Origin: Streptomyces piniterrae
Lineage (GTDB): Bacteria; Actinomycetota; Actinomycetes; Streptomycetales; Streptomycetaceae
Assembly: GCF_005048155.1 (NCBI RefSeq)
Contig: NZ_SUMB01000001.1
Span: 682,001-746,000 of the forward strand
Direction of reading: 5' to 3'
Length of the DNA: 64,000 nucleotides
Shown here in pieces: positions 8,923 to 17,041 of this stretch. A program made the position numbers and the translations under genes. Within the stretch, counting starts at the first letter, position 1; every line of letters begins with the position of its first letter. The notes under the pieces were generated by a model. The model saw only the letters and a list, made by a program, of their open reading frames with translations. It was not told the origin of the DNA and searched no databases.

Positions 8923-8945
8923 GGGGGACGCTTCCGGTCGATTGA

Positions 8946-9014
8946 TTGAACTTTCAACTCAATGCTAGGCCGGTAGAACTTGAATCGTCAAGTAACTCGA
9001 CTTGAACGTTCAAG
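8946..9014. promoter_or_regulatory. Three TTGA-N-TCAA palindromes between doxX-like and marR genes
   Basis: Inverted repeats are ttgaa-ct-ttcaa (8946-8957), acttga-atcg-tcaagt (8978-8993) and the perfect cttgaacgttcaag (9001-9014). A half site ttcaag occurs near 9042. The shared TTGAA/TTCAA arms are what MarR dimers usually bind. Confidence 0.75.
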
Positions 9015-9060
9015 CCAAGGGGGTGGGTATCCGGGTTGAGGGTTCAAGTTAAAATGGGGC

Positions 9061-9531
9061 ATGAGCGCAGACGAGCCCCGCTGGCTGGACGACGACGAGC
9101 AAGCGACGTGGCTGGCCCTGGTCAGCACCGCGGTGCGGCTTCCGGCCGCTCTGGACGTTCAGCTTCAGCGCGACGCAGGGATCAGCCACTTCGAGTACCA
9201 GATCCTGGCCGGGCTCTCCATGAGCCCCGAGCGCAAACTGCGGATGAGCACCCTCGCCGACTTCGTCGACGGCTCGCTCTCCCGGCTCTCCCATGCAGTC
9301 AAACGCCTGGAGAAGGAGGGCTGGCTCTACCGCACCGCTGACCCCGCCGATGGTCGCTTCACCCTTGCGGTACTTACCGATGAAGGCTGGGGCAAGGTCG
9401 TGGACGCCGCCCCCGGCCATGTCGCGGAGGTGCGCCGCCTGGTGCTCGATCCCCTCACCAAGGCCCAGCAGAAGCAGCTGCGCGAGATCGGCCGCCGCAT
9501 CAACAACGCCATCGGTCCCGACAGTCCCTGA
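9061..9531 (+). CDS. MarR-family transcriptional regulator
   Basis: Protein of 156 residues with the MarR winged helix: [40 protein letters not shown] as recognition region, and the wing [20 protein letters not shown]. The opening [18 protein letters not shown] is the usual dimerisation helix. It is divergent from the DoxX-like gene and faces the palindrome array at 8946-9014, so it most likely represses both itself and the doxX/snoaL unit in response to an unknown ligand or oxidant. Confidence 0.9.
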   Translation: MSADEPRWLDDDEQATWLALVSTAVRLPAALDVQLQRDAGISHFEYQILAGLSMSPERKLRMSTLADFVDGSLSRLSHAVKRLEKEGWLYRTADPADGRFTLAVLTDEGWGKVVDAAPGHVAEVRRLVLDPLTKAQQKQLREIGRRINNAIGPDSP

Positions 9532-9778
9532 GCCGGGCCGGCAGGCTCGCCATCGGATCAGGGTGTACCCCGGCCGGCCGTGGGGAAGCCCGCGCGGCTT
9601 CGGCGTCGTGCCAGTACTGTGCGGCGTCCAGTCGGCCGTCCTGGTCGCGGTGGTCGTTCAGGGGCAGGCCGAATCGGACGATCGAGGGTCGACACCGGGC
9701 GGCGGGGTTGCGGTCGGCGGTGGGCAGCCGATCCAGCGCCGCCGGCGCGGCCCGGCAGGTCGGAGCGTCGAGGACCGC

Positions 9779-9970
9779 GAGACCCTCACCCTCGGCTACG
9801 CGGGCGTGTACTCCAGCTTCCTGCGCCATGCCGAGACGGCCGCCCGCCGCCACGGCATCGACGTCCGCGCGATCCTCATGGAGGTCGGTCGCCGCAAGCT
9901 GGTCGGCGGCCAGGAAGACATGATCACCGACATCGCCCTCGACCTCGCCGCGGCCCGCACCACCGCCTGA
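9779..9970 (+). pseudogene. C-terminal fragment of 4-hydroxy-2-oxovalerate aldolase
   Basis: The last 63 codons before the stop read [20 protein letters not shown], then a segment ending [20 protein letters not shown], the C-terminal signature of 4-hydroxy-2-oxovalerate aldolase (MhpE/BphI). No catalytic barrel is found upstream in any frame; 9541-9778 is unrelated sequence with no gene I recognise. This is a truncated remnant of an aromatic meta-cleavage pathway gene. Confidence 0.7.
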
Positions 9971-10159
9971 CTCGCGGGTGGCCGCCGGGATCAGCAGGCT
10001 GCTCCCAGCCGAGTGGAAGAAGCGCTCTGACCGGCCCCAACAGGTATCGGGTGGTGCAGAGTTGGTGCGCGACGCCTCAGTCGGTCTGGACAACGCAGCG
10101 GCCCAGGTGGGGATTCACTCCCTGACCTGGGCCGTAGTAGTTGGAGCGGGTGACAGGAA

Positions 10160-10189
10160 GCCCCACCCTGTGTACGCACGGGGTGGGGC
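10160..10189. terminator. Hairpin terminator
   Basis: Arms gccccaccc (10160-10168) and gggtggggc (10181-10189) are perfectly complementary, and the loop can add a three-pair helix. It lies just beyond the stop of the DUF6461-like gene on the minus strand. Confidence 0.7.
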
Positions 10190-10204
10190 AAGTCCCGTTG
10201 GTCG

Positions 10205-10876
10205 TCACACCATGGGGATCAGGAGTGCGGGAAGGTGGCCGACCTGAACGGCTGCCTGGTCGATGGACAGGCCGCAGTAGTTGCCGACGGCAGTGAACAC
10301 CGCTTCGGGCAACCGAGGCCCGTGCTCCTCGTAGTACGCCACTACGGCGGCTTCGCCCACGTCCCCGATGGCCGGGAACACCGCGCCCGCCGCGTGGAGT
10401 GCCGCGTCCAGAGCGGAGGCCTCCCCCGTGTCCTCCCCGAATTCGGCCCGCAGGACACGCCCGTCACCTGGCGCATGGACGATCATCTGCGGTGGGCTCC
10501 ACCGGTTCATCGTCACGCAGACGATCTCCTCGTCCGGTCCGGACCGCATCGAGACCACCTTTCGGCAGCCGGTGGACCACGTCGCCATGCCCCAGTCTTC
10601 CAGCACGTACACCCAGTCCCCGCAGGTGCCGTACATGGCGCGATGGACGTGAGGTGACTGATCGCCTGGTCGCCTCGTCGGCACGGTGATGTCCTTGCAC
10701 GGGGTGCGGGCGGCCAGCTCGTCGAGGTCGGCGCCCAGGGCGACAAGGAACTCGTCCGCGTCGAGGCCACGGGCGCAGGTCAGCGATATCCCGCCGAGCA
10801 TTCCGGGCAGGGCGGCGGATCTGTCTGTGGTGCTGTGTGCGCCTGTCCAGGCGATCCCGTGAGACATACCCGTCAA
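10205..10876 (-). CDS. DUF6461-like hypothetical protein
   Basis: Protein of 223 residues without membrane helices or signal. The central TCGDWVYVLEDWGMATWSTG and the closing VGNYCGLSIDQAAVQVGHLP match a family of Streptomyces proteins that I believe is DUF6461. No enzymatic residues are evident. It borders the biosynthetic operon but is separated from it by about 100 bases and is not obviously part of it. A hairpin terminator follows at 10160-10189. Confidence 0.6.
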   Translation of the reverse strand: MTGMSHGIAWTGAHSTTDRSAALPGMLGGISLTCARGLDADEFLVALGADLDELAARTPCKDITVPTRRPGDQSPHVHRAMYGTCGDWVYVLEDWGMATWSTGCRKVVSMRSGPDEEIVCVTMNRWSPPQMIVHAPGDGRVLRAEFGEDTGEASALDAALHAAGAVFPAIGDVGEAAVVAYYEEHGPRLPEAVFTAVGNYCGLSIDQAAVQVGHLPALLIPMV

Positions 10877-10975
10877 ACTACTGACCCTGAATTCGTGTTG
10901 ATGCCGGTCAGCCGTCCCTGACCAGGCTGGTTCCGGCGAGGCAGCCGTCGACCAGGTGTCAGGGTTCGGGCTCCC

Positions 10976-11770
10976 TCAACCCGCGACGTGTGGCAGCAGG
11001 GCGCCCACCTCCAGTTCGATCTGAGCGACGAGCGACGCTTCCTGCCCCTGGAAGTAGAAGTGGCCGCCCGGGAACAGGTGCTGCCCGAGAAGCCGTTGCG
11101 CGCCCTCGGCCCAGGCCATCAGCAGGTCTACGGGGACCACGGTGTCGTCTTCCCCGCCGAAGAGCGAGAGCGGGACGGTCACGCGACTCGCGGCCCCGGA
11201 GTGCGGCTGCCACCTCTCCGCGACGGTGAAGTCGGCCCGCACCCGTGGCTCGAAAACCGCCCAGACATCGTCGTCCTCGAGCAGGGCGGGCGGTATCGCG
11301 CCCATCTTCCCGAGCGCGGCGCGTAGTTCGGGGCCTGGCATGGAGTGGAGTCGCAGGTGATCGGGAGCATTGGTCTGGTACGGCGCCTCGCACGCCGAGA
11401 CTCCCAGCCAGACGGGGGCGGGTAGTCCGTGCTCCGCGAGCTGGACGGTCATCTCGTAGGCGACCAGCGCTCCCATACTGTGCCCGAACAGCGCGAAGGG
11501 CCGGTCGAGCAGCTCCTCGACATCTTCGAGGAAGAAGTCGGCCAGCTCCGGGGCGCTCTCGTACGCCGGCAGATTGCCGAGCTGGCCACGTCCTGGGGCC
11601 TCCAGCAGGCAGATCTCCCAGTCCTCGGGGAAGAGCGGCGCCCACGCGGAGTACACCAGGTGCGATCCGGCCGCGTGGTGCAGCATGAACAGTCGCACCG
11701 CGGGATCGGCCACCGGGCGCGGGCGGATCAGCGAGACGCTGTCCGTGGCCGGTGCGGCGAGGTCGGTCAT
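10976..11770 (-). CDS. Type II thioesterase
   Basis: Alpha/beta hydrolase of 264 residues that edits mis-primed carrier proteins in NRPS/PKS lines. The nucleophile motif is FGHSMGALVAYE, preceded by HHAAGSHLVYSAWAPL, with the catalytic Asp in FGGEDDTVVPV and His in PGGHFYFQ. The ATG at 11770 overlaps the stop of the acyltransferase gene by four bases (ATGA), so it is the last gene of the nine-gene operon and translationally coupled. The line has no type I thioesterase domain, so this enzyme could also contribute to release. Confidence 0.92.
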   Translation of the reverse strand: MTDLAAPATDSVSLIRPRPVADPAVRLFMLHHAAGSHLVYSAWAPLFPEDWEICLLEAPGRGQLGNLPAYESAPELADFFLEDVEELLDRPFALFGHSMGALVAYEMTVQLAEHGLPAPVWLGVSACEAPYQTNAPDHLRLHSMPGPELRAALGKMGAIPPALLEDDDVWAVFEPRVRADFTVAERWQPHSGAASRVTVPLSLFGGEDDTVVPVDLLMAWAEGAQRLLGQHLFPGGHFYFQGQEASLVAQIELEVGALLPHVAG

Positions 11771-12624
11771 GACGGATCTCCTCGGTGTGAGCGGAGTGCC
11801 CGCAGCATGCGGGTCAGGGTCTGGCCTGCGCCGATTTCCAGGAACTCGGCGTCCGGCGTATCCAGCGCCTCGACGGTCTTCCGCCACAGCACCGGATGGT
11901 CGATCTGGCCGATCAGCAGGTCGGCGATTCCGGTTTCCGGATAGGGCCGGGCCGTCCGGTTGGCGATCACGGGGAAGGCGGGGGCGGCGAGTGTGAGGGA
12001 GCGGAGCGCGGGGGCGAACTCCTCGGCTGCCGAGGTCATATGGCTGGTGTGGAAAGGGCCACTGACATCCAGTCGGCGAACCGCGCGTGCGCCCGCGTCG
12101 AGGAGGAGGGTGGCGGCTTCCGCCAGCCCGTCCGCCGGCCCGGCGATCACAGTCTGGTCCGAGGTGTTGAGATTGGCCACCTGGATGGCGTCGAGCCCTG
12201 CCCTGCGCAGGACCAGACGCAGCACCGCGTCGTCGAGGCCCAGCACCGCCGCCATGCCGCCGCCGGCGATACGGGCCATGGCACGGGCCCGTGCCACCAC
12301 CAACCGCAACCCCTCTGCGAATCCGAACACCCCGGCTGCCTCAAGGGCGTTGTACTCGCCCAGGCTGTGGCCGATGGCCACGTCGGGGGCGGACCCCTCG
12401 GCGCGGGCCGCGCGGAGAGCCAGCGCATTGACCACATACACGGCGGGCTGGGTGTACTCGGTGCTGCCCAGGCGACTGTCCGGGTCGTCCAGGCACAACT
12501 GCCGTATCGAATGGCCGAGGATGTCATCGGCTTCCCGTACCAGCTCGGGAAAGCGGCCGAACAGCTCCCGCCCCATGCCGGCGTGCTGGGCTCCCTGGCC
12601 CGGGAACATGAAGATGCGTGTCAT
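11767..12624 (-). CDS. Trans-acting malonyl acyltransferase
   Basis: FabD-like acyltransferase of 285 residues that would load malonate on the ACP of the AT-less PKS at 17038. It has FPGQGAQHAGMGREL at the N-terminus, the active-site GHSLGEYNALEAAGV, and the GPFHTSHM motif that carries the His and typifies malonyl-specific enzymes. It is smaller than a PKS-embedded AT and is typical of trans-AT clusters. It overlaps both neighbours by four bases. Confidence 0.92.
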   Translation of the reverse strand: MTRIFMFPGQGAQHAGMGRELFGRFPELVREADDILGHSIRQLCLDDPDSRLGSTEYTQPAVYVVNALALRAARAEGSAPDVAIGHSLGEYNALEAAGVFGFAEGLRLVVARARAMARIAGGGMAAVLGLDDAVLRLVLRRAGLDAIQVANLNTSDQTVIAGPADGLAEAATLLLDAGARAVRRLDVSGPFHTSHMTSAAEEFAPALRSLTLAAPAFPVIANRTARPYPETGIADLLIGQIDHPVLWRKTVEALDTPDAEFLEIGAGQTLTRMLRALRSHRGDPS

Positions 12625-13127
12625 GTGCGTTCCTTGCTCTCGTTCGCCGGTGCGGGCACCAGGCGACTGTCGTGGAAGAGCAGCGGCGGCTCCTCGGACA
12701 GCACGTCGAATGCCTCGACGTTTCCCAGGACCACCGTGTGGTCACCGGCCGTGTGGGTCGCGCGCACCGAGCAGTCGAAGTAGCCGACGCCGTCGAGGAG
12801 GACCGGCGCGCCGGAGTGCGGGCCCGGCTTCCACGGCCGTCCCACGAATGCCTCCTCGCCGTCCGGACGGTCGGAGGCCGCGAACCAGCGTGCGTCGCGG
12901 CTCTGGCGGGCGGAGAGCACGGTGACCGCGAACGCGCCGCTGTGCAGGATCAGCGTCCGCAGCCGGGAGTGCTGCCCGAGCGCCACCATGATGATGAGCG
13001 GGTCCATGGAGACGGTGGTGAAGGCGTTGACGGTCGTCCCGTGCGGTCGGCCGTCGAGCGTGCCGGAGACCACCGTCACGCCGGTGGGGAAGCGGCCGGC
13101 AGCGCGCCTGAAGTGACGGTGCGTCAT
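12621..13127 (-). CDS. Flavin reductase
   Basis: Protein of 168 residues of the FMN-binding split-barrel flavin reductase family (HpaC-like). Typical features are AAGRFPTGVTVVSG, the flavin-binding NAFTTVSMDPLIIMVALG, AVTVLSARQSRDARWFA and the terminal GDHTVVLGNVEAF. It would supply reduced FMN to the luciferase-like monooxygenase encoded just upstream, with which it overlaps by four bases. This fits a two-component oxygenase in the biosynthetic operon. Confidence 0.92.
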   Translation of the reverse strand: MTHRHFRRAAGRFPTGVTVVSGTLDGRPHGTTVNAFTTVSMDPLIIMVALGQHSRLRTLILHSGAFAVTVLSARQSRDARWFAASDRPDGEEAFVGRPWKPGPHSGAPVLLDGVGYFDCSVRATHTAGDHTVVLGNVEAFDVLSEEPPLLFHDSRLVPAPANESKERT

Positions 13128-14170
13128 GAAAGCTTCCGCAGTTCGTTGAGGTGGACCAGGCCGTCGAGCACGACGTCGGTCGGAAGTCCGAAGTCGATCA
13201 GACAGGCGACCTCGTCCACGCCCAGCCCGCGCAGCCGCTCCACGATGGGCTGGGCCTTGGGCACCGTGCCCAGGAGGCCGCCGTCGTCGTAGTAGCGGTC
13301 GAAGGCCCTGTCGACGAGGAACTCTACGTCCTTCTCGCGGAGCCGGGATGGGTCGATCTTGCGGGCACCGGCCACTCCGGAGCCCAGCAGCAGCCCGAGG
13401 GAGCTGCGCAGATAGGCACGTAGCGGCTCACGCACCAGCTCCCGGGCGGTGTCGTCGTCCTCGCCCAGGAAGGTGTGCACCATCAGGACGACATGGCCGG
13501 TCCAGCCGTCGGCCTCGGGCCGCGCCGCGACCGCCTCACGGTACGCGGCGATCTTCGCCGCGAGTTCGTCGAGGTCCTGGCCGAGAAGATGCGTCAGCAC
13601 ACCGGCGCCCATGCTGCCCGCATTGCGGAACGTCTCGACACCTCCGGCGCTGGTGATCCACAGCGGTAGCCGGCGCTGCACCGGCGGTGGGTAGGCGCGG
13701 ACCTTCTTCTCCTCGCCCGCACCGTCCAGCACCGTCATCTCCTCGCCCCGCCACAGCGCCCGGACCTGCTCAGCGGTGTCGAGCATGAGCTGCCGGCGGT
13801 TCTCGTACGCCTCGCGGCGCAGCGCGAAGTCGACCGCGTGCCACCCGGAGGCAAAGGCGAGACCGACCCGGCCGCCCGAAATGTTGTCGACGACCCCCCA
13901 CTCCTCCGCGATCCGCAGCGGATGGTGGAGAGGGGCGACGACACTGCCCGCGCGGATGCCGATGCGACGGGTCGCCGCCGCGATGGCTGCTCCGGTCACG
14001 GACGGGTTCGGGTAGAGCCCCCCGAAGGGGTGGAAGTGGCGTTCCGGGGTCCACACGGCGGTGAAGTCGTTCTCGTCGGCGAACCGGGCTCCCTCTAGCA
14101 CCAGGTCATAGCGGTTCCCGCTGTCCGCCGCGCCGCTGTCGTCACCGAAGTAGAACAGGCTGAAATCCAT
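13124..14170 (-). CDS. MupA-type luciferase-like FMN monooxygenase
   Basis: Protein of 348 residues. MDFSLFYFGDDSG, VWTPERHFHPFGGLYPNPSV and ISGGRVGLAFASGWHAVDF are the pattern of the MupA/Atu3671 subfamily of bacterial luciferase-like monooxygenases found in NRPS and trans-AT PKS clusters. Such enzymes use FMNH2 and oxygen to oxidise carrier-bound intermediates. I chose the ATG at 14170 because GGGGAGGA precedes it by the right distance; MGRTP at 14185 is an alternative. It overlaps the flavin reductase gene, its likely partner. The oxidised position cannot be predicted from sequence. Confidence 0.9.
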   Translation of the reverse strand: MDFSLFYFGDDSGAADSGNRYDLVLEGARFADENDFTAVWTPERHFHPFGGLYPNPSVTGAAIAAATRRIGIRAGSVVAPLHHPLRIAEEWGVVDNISGGRVGLAFASGWHAVDFALRREAYENRRQLMLDTAEQVRALWRGEEMTVLDGAGEEKKVRAYPPPVQRRLPLWITSAGGVETFRNAGSMGAGVLTHLLGQDLDELAAKIAAYREAVAARPEADGWTGHVVLMVHTFLGEDDDTARELVREPLRAYLRSSLGLLLGSGVAGARKIDPSRLREKDVEFLVDRAFDRYYDDGGLLGTVPKAQPIVERLRGLGVDEVACLIDFGLPTDVVLDGLVHLNELRKLS

Positions 14171-14201
14171 AGGGGTCCTCCCCATGTCGAAGGGCAGCGG
14201 C

Positions 14202-15473
14202 TCAGGCGGAGACCGCGTCCGGGGTCTGCGAGTCCTCGTGGGGCTCTTGGTGCTGGGGCGTTCTCGTACGCTGCGCCCACCGCGCGACCGCCGGCGTGGC
14301 CAGTCCTCCGGCCAGCAGGACCCCCGCGAAGAGCAGCCAGCCTGGCCAGCCCCAGCCGACGATGACCGCCGTGGCGAGGAGCGGAGTGACCGCCGCGCCG
14401 ACCCGTTGGGCGAGGCCGAACAACCCCTGGTACTGGCCATGGGCGTGCGCCGGAGCGAGCTCGTACGACAGGGCCCAGGAACCGGCGGAGTGCAGCATCT
14501 CGCCGAACACATGGATCAGCGCACCGGCCAGCAGACAGAGGACCGCCACCCATACGGGTCGGCCGGCGGCCACTGCGAACAGGGCGCAGCAGACTGCGAG
14601 GAGCACCCCGGATCTGCGCATGGCCCGGGCGCCGCCTGCCACGTCCTCGGCCCCCTTGCTCATCCGGACCTGGAACAGCACGCAGACGACCGTGTTCAGC
14701 AACATGATCGCCGCGTAGACGGAGACCGGCGCCTGCGTGCGGTCCGCGATCCAGATGGGCAGAGCCACGGTCAGGAGCGCGTCGGTGCCCAGCACGAGCA
14801 CCGCGTTGAGGAAGGCGACCGCAAGGAAGGGAAGGTCTGCGAGAACGTGGCTGCCCTTGGCGTCCTCGGGCCTGGCGGCCGCCTCCGTCCGCGGCAGTCT
14901 GAGGCAGAGCAGGCCGGCGACGGTGAACAGCACACCGCTGGTGAGCAGCAGGGCAGTGAAGACCACCGCGGTGTTCACCGCCAGTGCCGCGCCTCCGAGC
15001 AGGGTGCCCAGGGAGAGGCCGACGTTGATGACGGACTGCAGATAGGCGCGTGCTTCCACCCGTTCGGACGGCGGCAGGGCGTCGGCGATGAGTGCGCCAC
15101 GGGCAGCCGCACTGGCGGAGTCCGCCATCGCGGACAGGCTCACCACGACCAGGAAGCCGGTGAATCCACCGACGAGGGTGTAGCCGCACACCGCGATGCC
15201 CTGGAACACACCGAACACGATCGATGTCGTACGCGAGCCCAGGCGGTCGGACAGCTGCCCCGCCGGAATGCTGACGAGCATGGCCAGGACGGCCGAGACG
15301 GTCAGTCCCAGGCCGACCCGCTGCGAAGGGATGTCCACCGTACGCAGGAAGTACAGGACGGTGACGGAGAGCAGGAAGCCATTGGCGACGGTCCGTGCGA
15401 GGTTGCTCACCGCGAGGATGCCCACGACGCCTCGGCGCGGCTTCAGATCGCGCAGGATCGACAGCGCGCCCAT
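14202..15473 (-). CDS. MFS transporter
   Basis: Protein of 423 residues with about twelve membrane helices and the MFS loop motif GQLSDRLGSRTT. The TVLYFLRTVDIPSQRVGLGL start and AARGALIADALPPSERVEAR stretch are typical of drug-efflux-type MFS proteins in actinobacterial clusters. Its start shares one base with the stop of the adenylation enzyme gene. Inferred role: export of the cluster product and self-protection. Confidence 0.9.
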   Translation of the reverse strand: MGALSILRDLKPRRGVVGILAVSNLARTVANGFLLSVTVLYFLRTVDIPSQRVGLGLTVSAVLAMLVSIPAGQLSDRLGSRTTSIVFGVFQGIAVCGYTLVGGFTGFLVVVSLSAMADSASAAARGALIADALPPSERVEARAYLQSVINVGLSLGTLLGGAALAVNTAVVFTALLLTSGVLFTVAGLLCLRLPRTEAAARPEDAKGSHVLADLPFLAVAFLNAVLVLGTDALLTVALPIWIADRTQAPVSVYAAIMLLNTVVCVLFQVRMSKGAEDVAGGARAMRRSGVLLAVCCALFAVAAGRPVWVAVLCLLAGALIHVFGEMLHSAGSWALSYELAPAHAHGQYQGLFGLAQRVGAAVTPLLATAVIVGWGWPGWLLFAGVLLAGGLATPAVARWAQRTRTPQHQEPHEDSQTPDAVSA

Positions 15474-17041
15474 CAGGCGGCTCCCGTCCGTACGTCGAAG
15501 GTCCGCCGCAGCGCCGGGCGGTCGATCTTGCCATTGGGGTTGAGAGGGAGCTCCGCCAGGTGCTCGAAGCGCCGCGGCACCATGTGCACCGGAACCTGCT
15601 TGCGCAGCCAGAGCATCATGTCGGCGGGCCGCTGCTCCTCTCCCGTGTAGCAGGCGACGAGTTCGGTTTCCGTCGCGCCCGCGACCGTGACGACGACCGC
15701 GTCGGTCACTCCGGGGCGGCGCCGCACGGCGGCCTCGATCTCGCCGAGTTCGATGCGGTAGCCGCGCAGCTTGATCTGATTGTCGAGCCGCCCGAGGTGC
15801 ACCAGGGTGCCGTTCTCGTGCCGGACGCGGTCGCCGGTGCGGTAGTAGTGGGCAGGCGTGAGACCGCCCTCCCCTTGATAGACCTCGGCCGGGGCGCCGG
15901 AGGAGGGGTCGTAGGAGAGGAACCGGCCGTTGTCGTCCGCGGGATCCAGGTAGCCGTCGAAGCGCTGGGAGCCGCGGATGCAGAGCTCACCCTCGCTCGC
16001 CGGCCGTCCTTCCTCGTCCAGGACGACATGCTCCAGGAAGTCGTAGACCGGACCGATGGGTACCGTGTCGTTGGAGGTCCCGGGCCATGCCGCCGGGTCC
16101 CGGGGGAGCCGGAACTCGGTGCACGCGACGGTGAGCTCGGTGGGGCCGTAGACGTTCTCGATCACCGCGTTGGGCGCGGTCTCGCGCCACAGCCGCGCCT
16201 GGTGGTACGTGAGCTGTTCACCGATGAAGATCCCGTACCGCAGCCCGGTGGCCATGCCCGGTGGCAGGTTTCCGAGCCCCGCCGTCACCGACACCACGGA
16301 GGGCACCGAGAACCAGTGCGTGATGCCCCGTTCGACGAGGTAGTCGACCGGCTTCAGCAGCTCGGTGCGCTGCGGCACGACAAGGGTCGCACCGGCGCCC
16401 CAGGTGACGAACACGTCGAAGACCGAGGGGTCGAAGGTGAAGTCGAAGGTGTGCGAGATCCGGCAACCGGGACCGACCTCGAAGCGCTCTATGTTGTGGC
16501 CGATGTAGGGCGCGAGGTTGCGGTGGCGGATCGGCACCCCCTTGGGGCGCCCCGTCGATCCGGAGGTGAACAGGACGTAGGCGATGTCGTCCGGCGTGGT
16601 GGCGTACGGCGGCAGGTCCCCCGCGGGTTCCAGTGCCCAGGTCTCGTCGTCCGTCAGCCGAAGTACCGTTCCGGTGAAACCCTCACCGAGCACCGGGAGT
16701 TGGGGTGCGCCGTTGTCGTCGACGATAAGCGCCTCAACCCCCGCGAGCTCGCAGACCGACTGGTTTCGCTGTGCCGGATACGTGGGGTTGAGCGGGGTTA
16801 CCGTGGCCCCCAGCCGCAGTGCGGCGAGGTATCCGGCGAAGGCGGTCAGGCTGCGTGAGGCGAGCAGGGCGACACGGCGGGGCGCACCGCCGTGGGCGCG
16901 GACGAGGCCACCCGCGACGGCGTCGGCCCGCCGGTCGAGTTCCCGGTAGGTCAGGGCCCTGTCCTGTATCTCCAGGGCGACTGCGTCGGGCGAGCGATGC
17001 AGGGTGCGGCGGAACCATTCGTACAGGGTGCGGTCGGTCAT
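15473..17041 (-). CDS. Free-standing adenylation (AMP-binding) enzyme
   Basis: Protein of 522 residues with all core A motifs: VLFTSGSTGRPKGVP, the FDFTFDPSVFDVF pocket region, NVYGPTELT, YRTGDRVR and the final PLNPNGKIDR lysine motif. It lacks a carrier domain. Asp is present in the amino-binding position (FDPS), so an amino acid substrate is likely. The neighbouring NRPS has a second C-PCP pair without an A domain, so this enzyme probably loads that PCP in trans. The ATG at 17041 overlaps the PKS stop by four bases; the upstream extension is not protein-like. Confidence 0.9.
   Translation of the reverse strand: MTDRTLYEWFRRTLHRSPDAVALEIQDRALTYRELDRRADAVAGGLVRAHGGAPRRVALLASRSLTAFAGYLAALRLGATVTPLNPTYPAQRNQSVCELAGVEALIVDDNGAPQLPVLGEGFTGTVLRLTDDETWALEPAGDLPPYATTPDDIAYVLFTSGSTGRPKGVPIRHRNLAPYIGHNIERFEVGPGCRISHTFDFTFDPSVFDVFVTWGAGATLVVPQRTELLKPVDYLVERGITHWFSVPSVVSVTAGLGNLPPGMATGLRYGIFIGEQLTYHQARLWRETAPNAVIENVYGPTELTVACTEFRLPRDPAAWPGTSNDTVPIGPVYDFLEHVVLDEEGRPASEGELCIRGSQRFDGYLDPADDNGRFLSYDPSSGAPAEVYQGEGGLTPAHYYRTGDRVRHENGTLVHLGRLDNQIKLRGYRIELGEIEAAVRRRPGVTDAVVVTVAGATETELVACYTGEEQRPADMMLWLRKQVPVHMVPRRFEHLAELPLNPNGKIDRPALRRTFDVRTGAA

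Noticed and set aside
10906..10923. ggtcag-N6-ctgacc as terminator of the biosynthetic operon
   Set aside because: Only a six-pair stem and no T-run; too weak to report as a terminator.
15395..16858. 487-codon plus-strand frame opposite the adenylation enzyme
   Set aside because: No protein motif and antisense to a clear AMP-binding enzyme.
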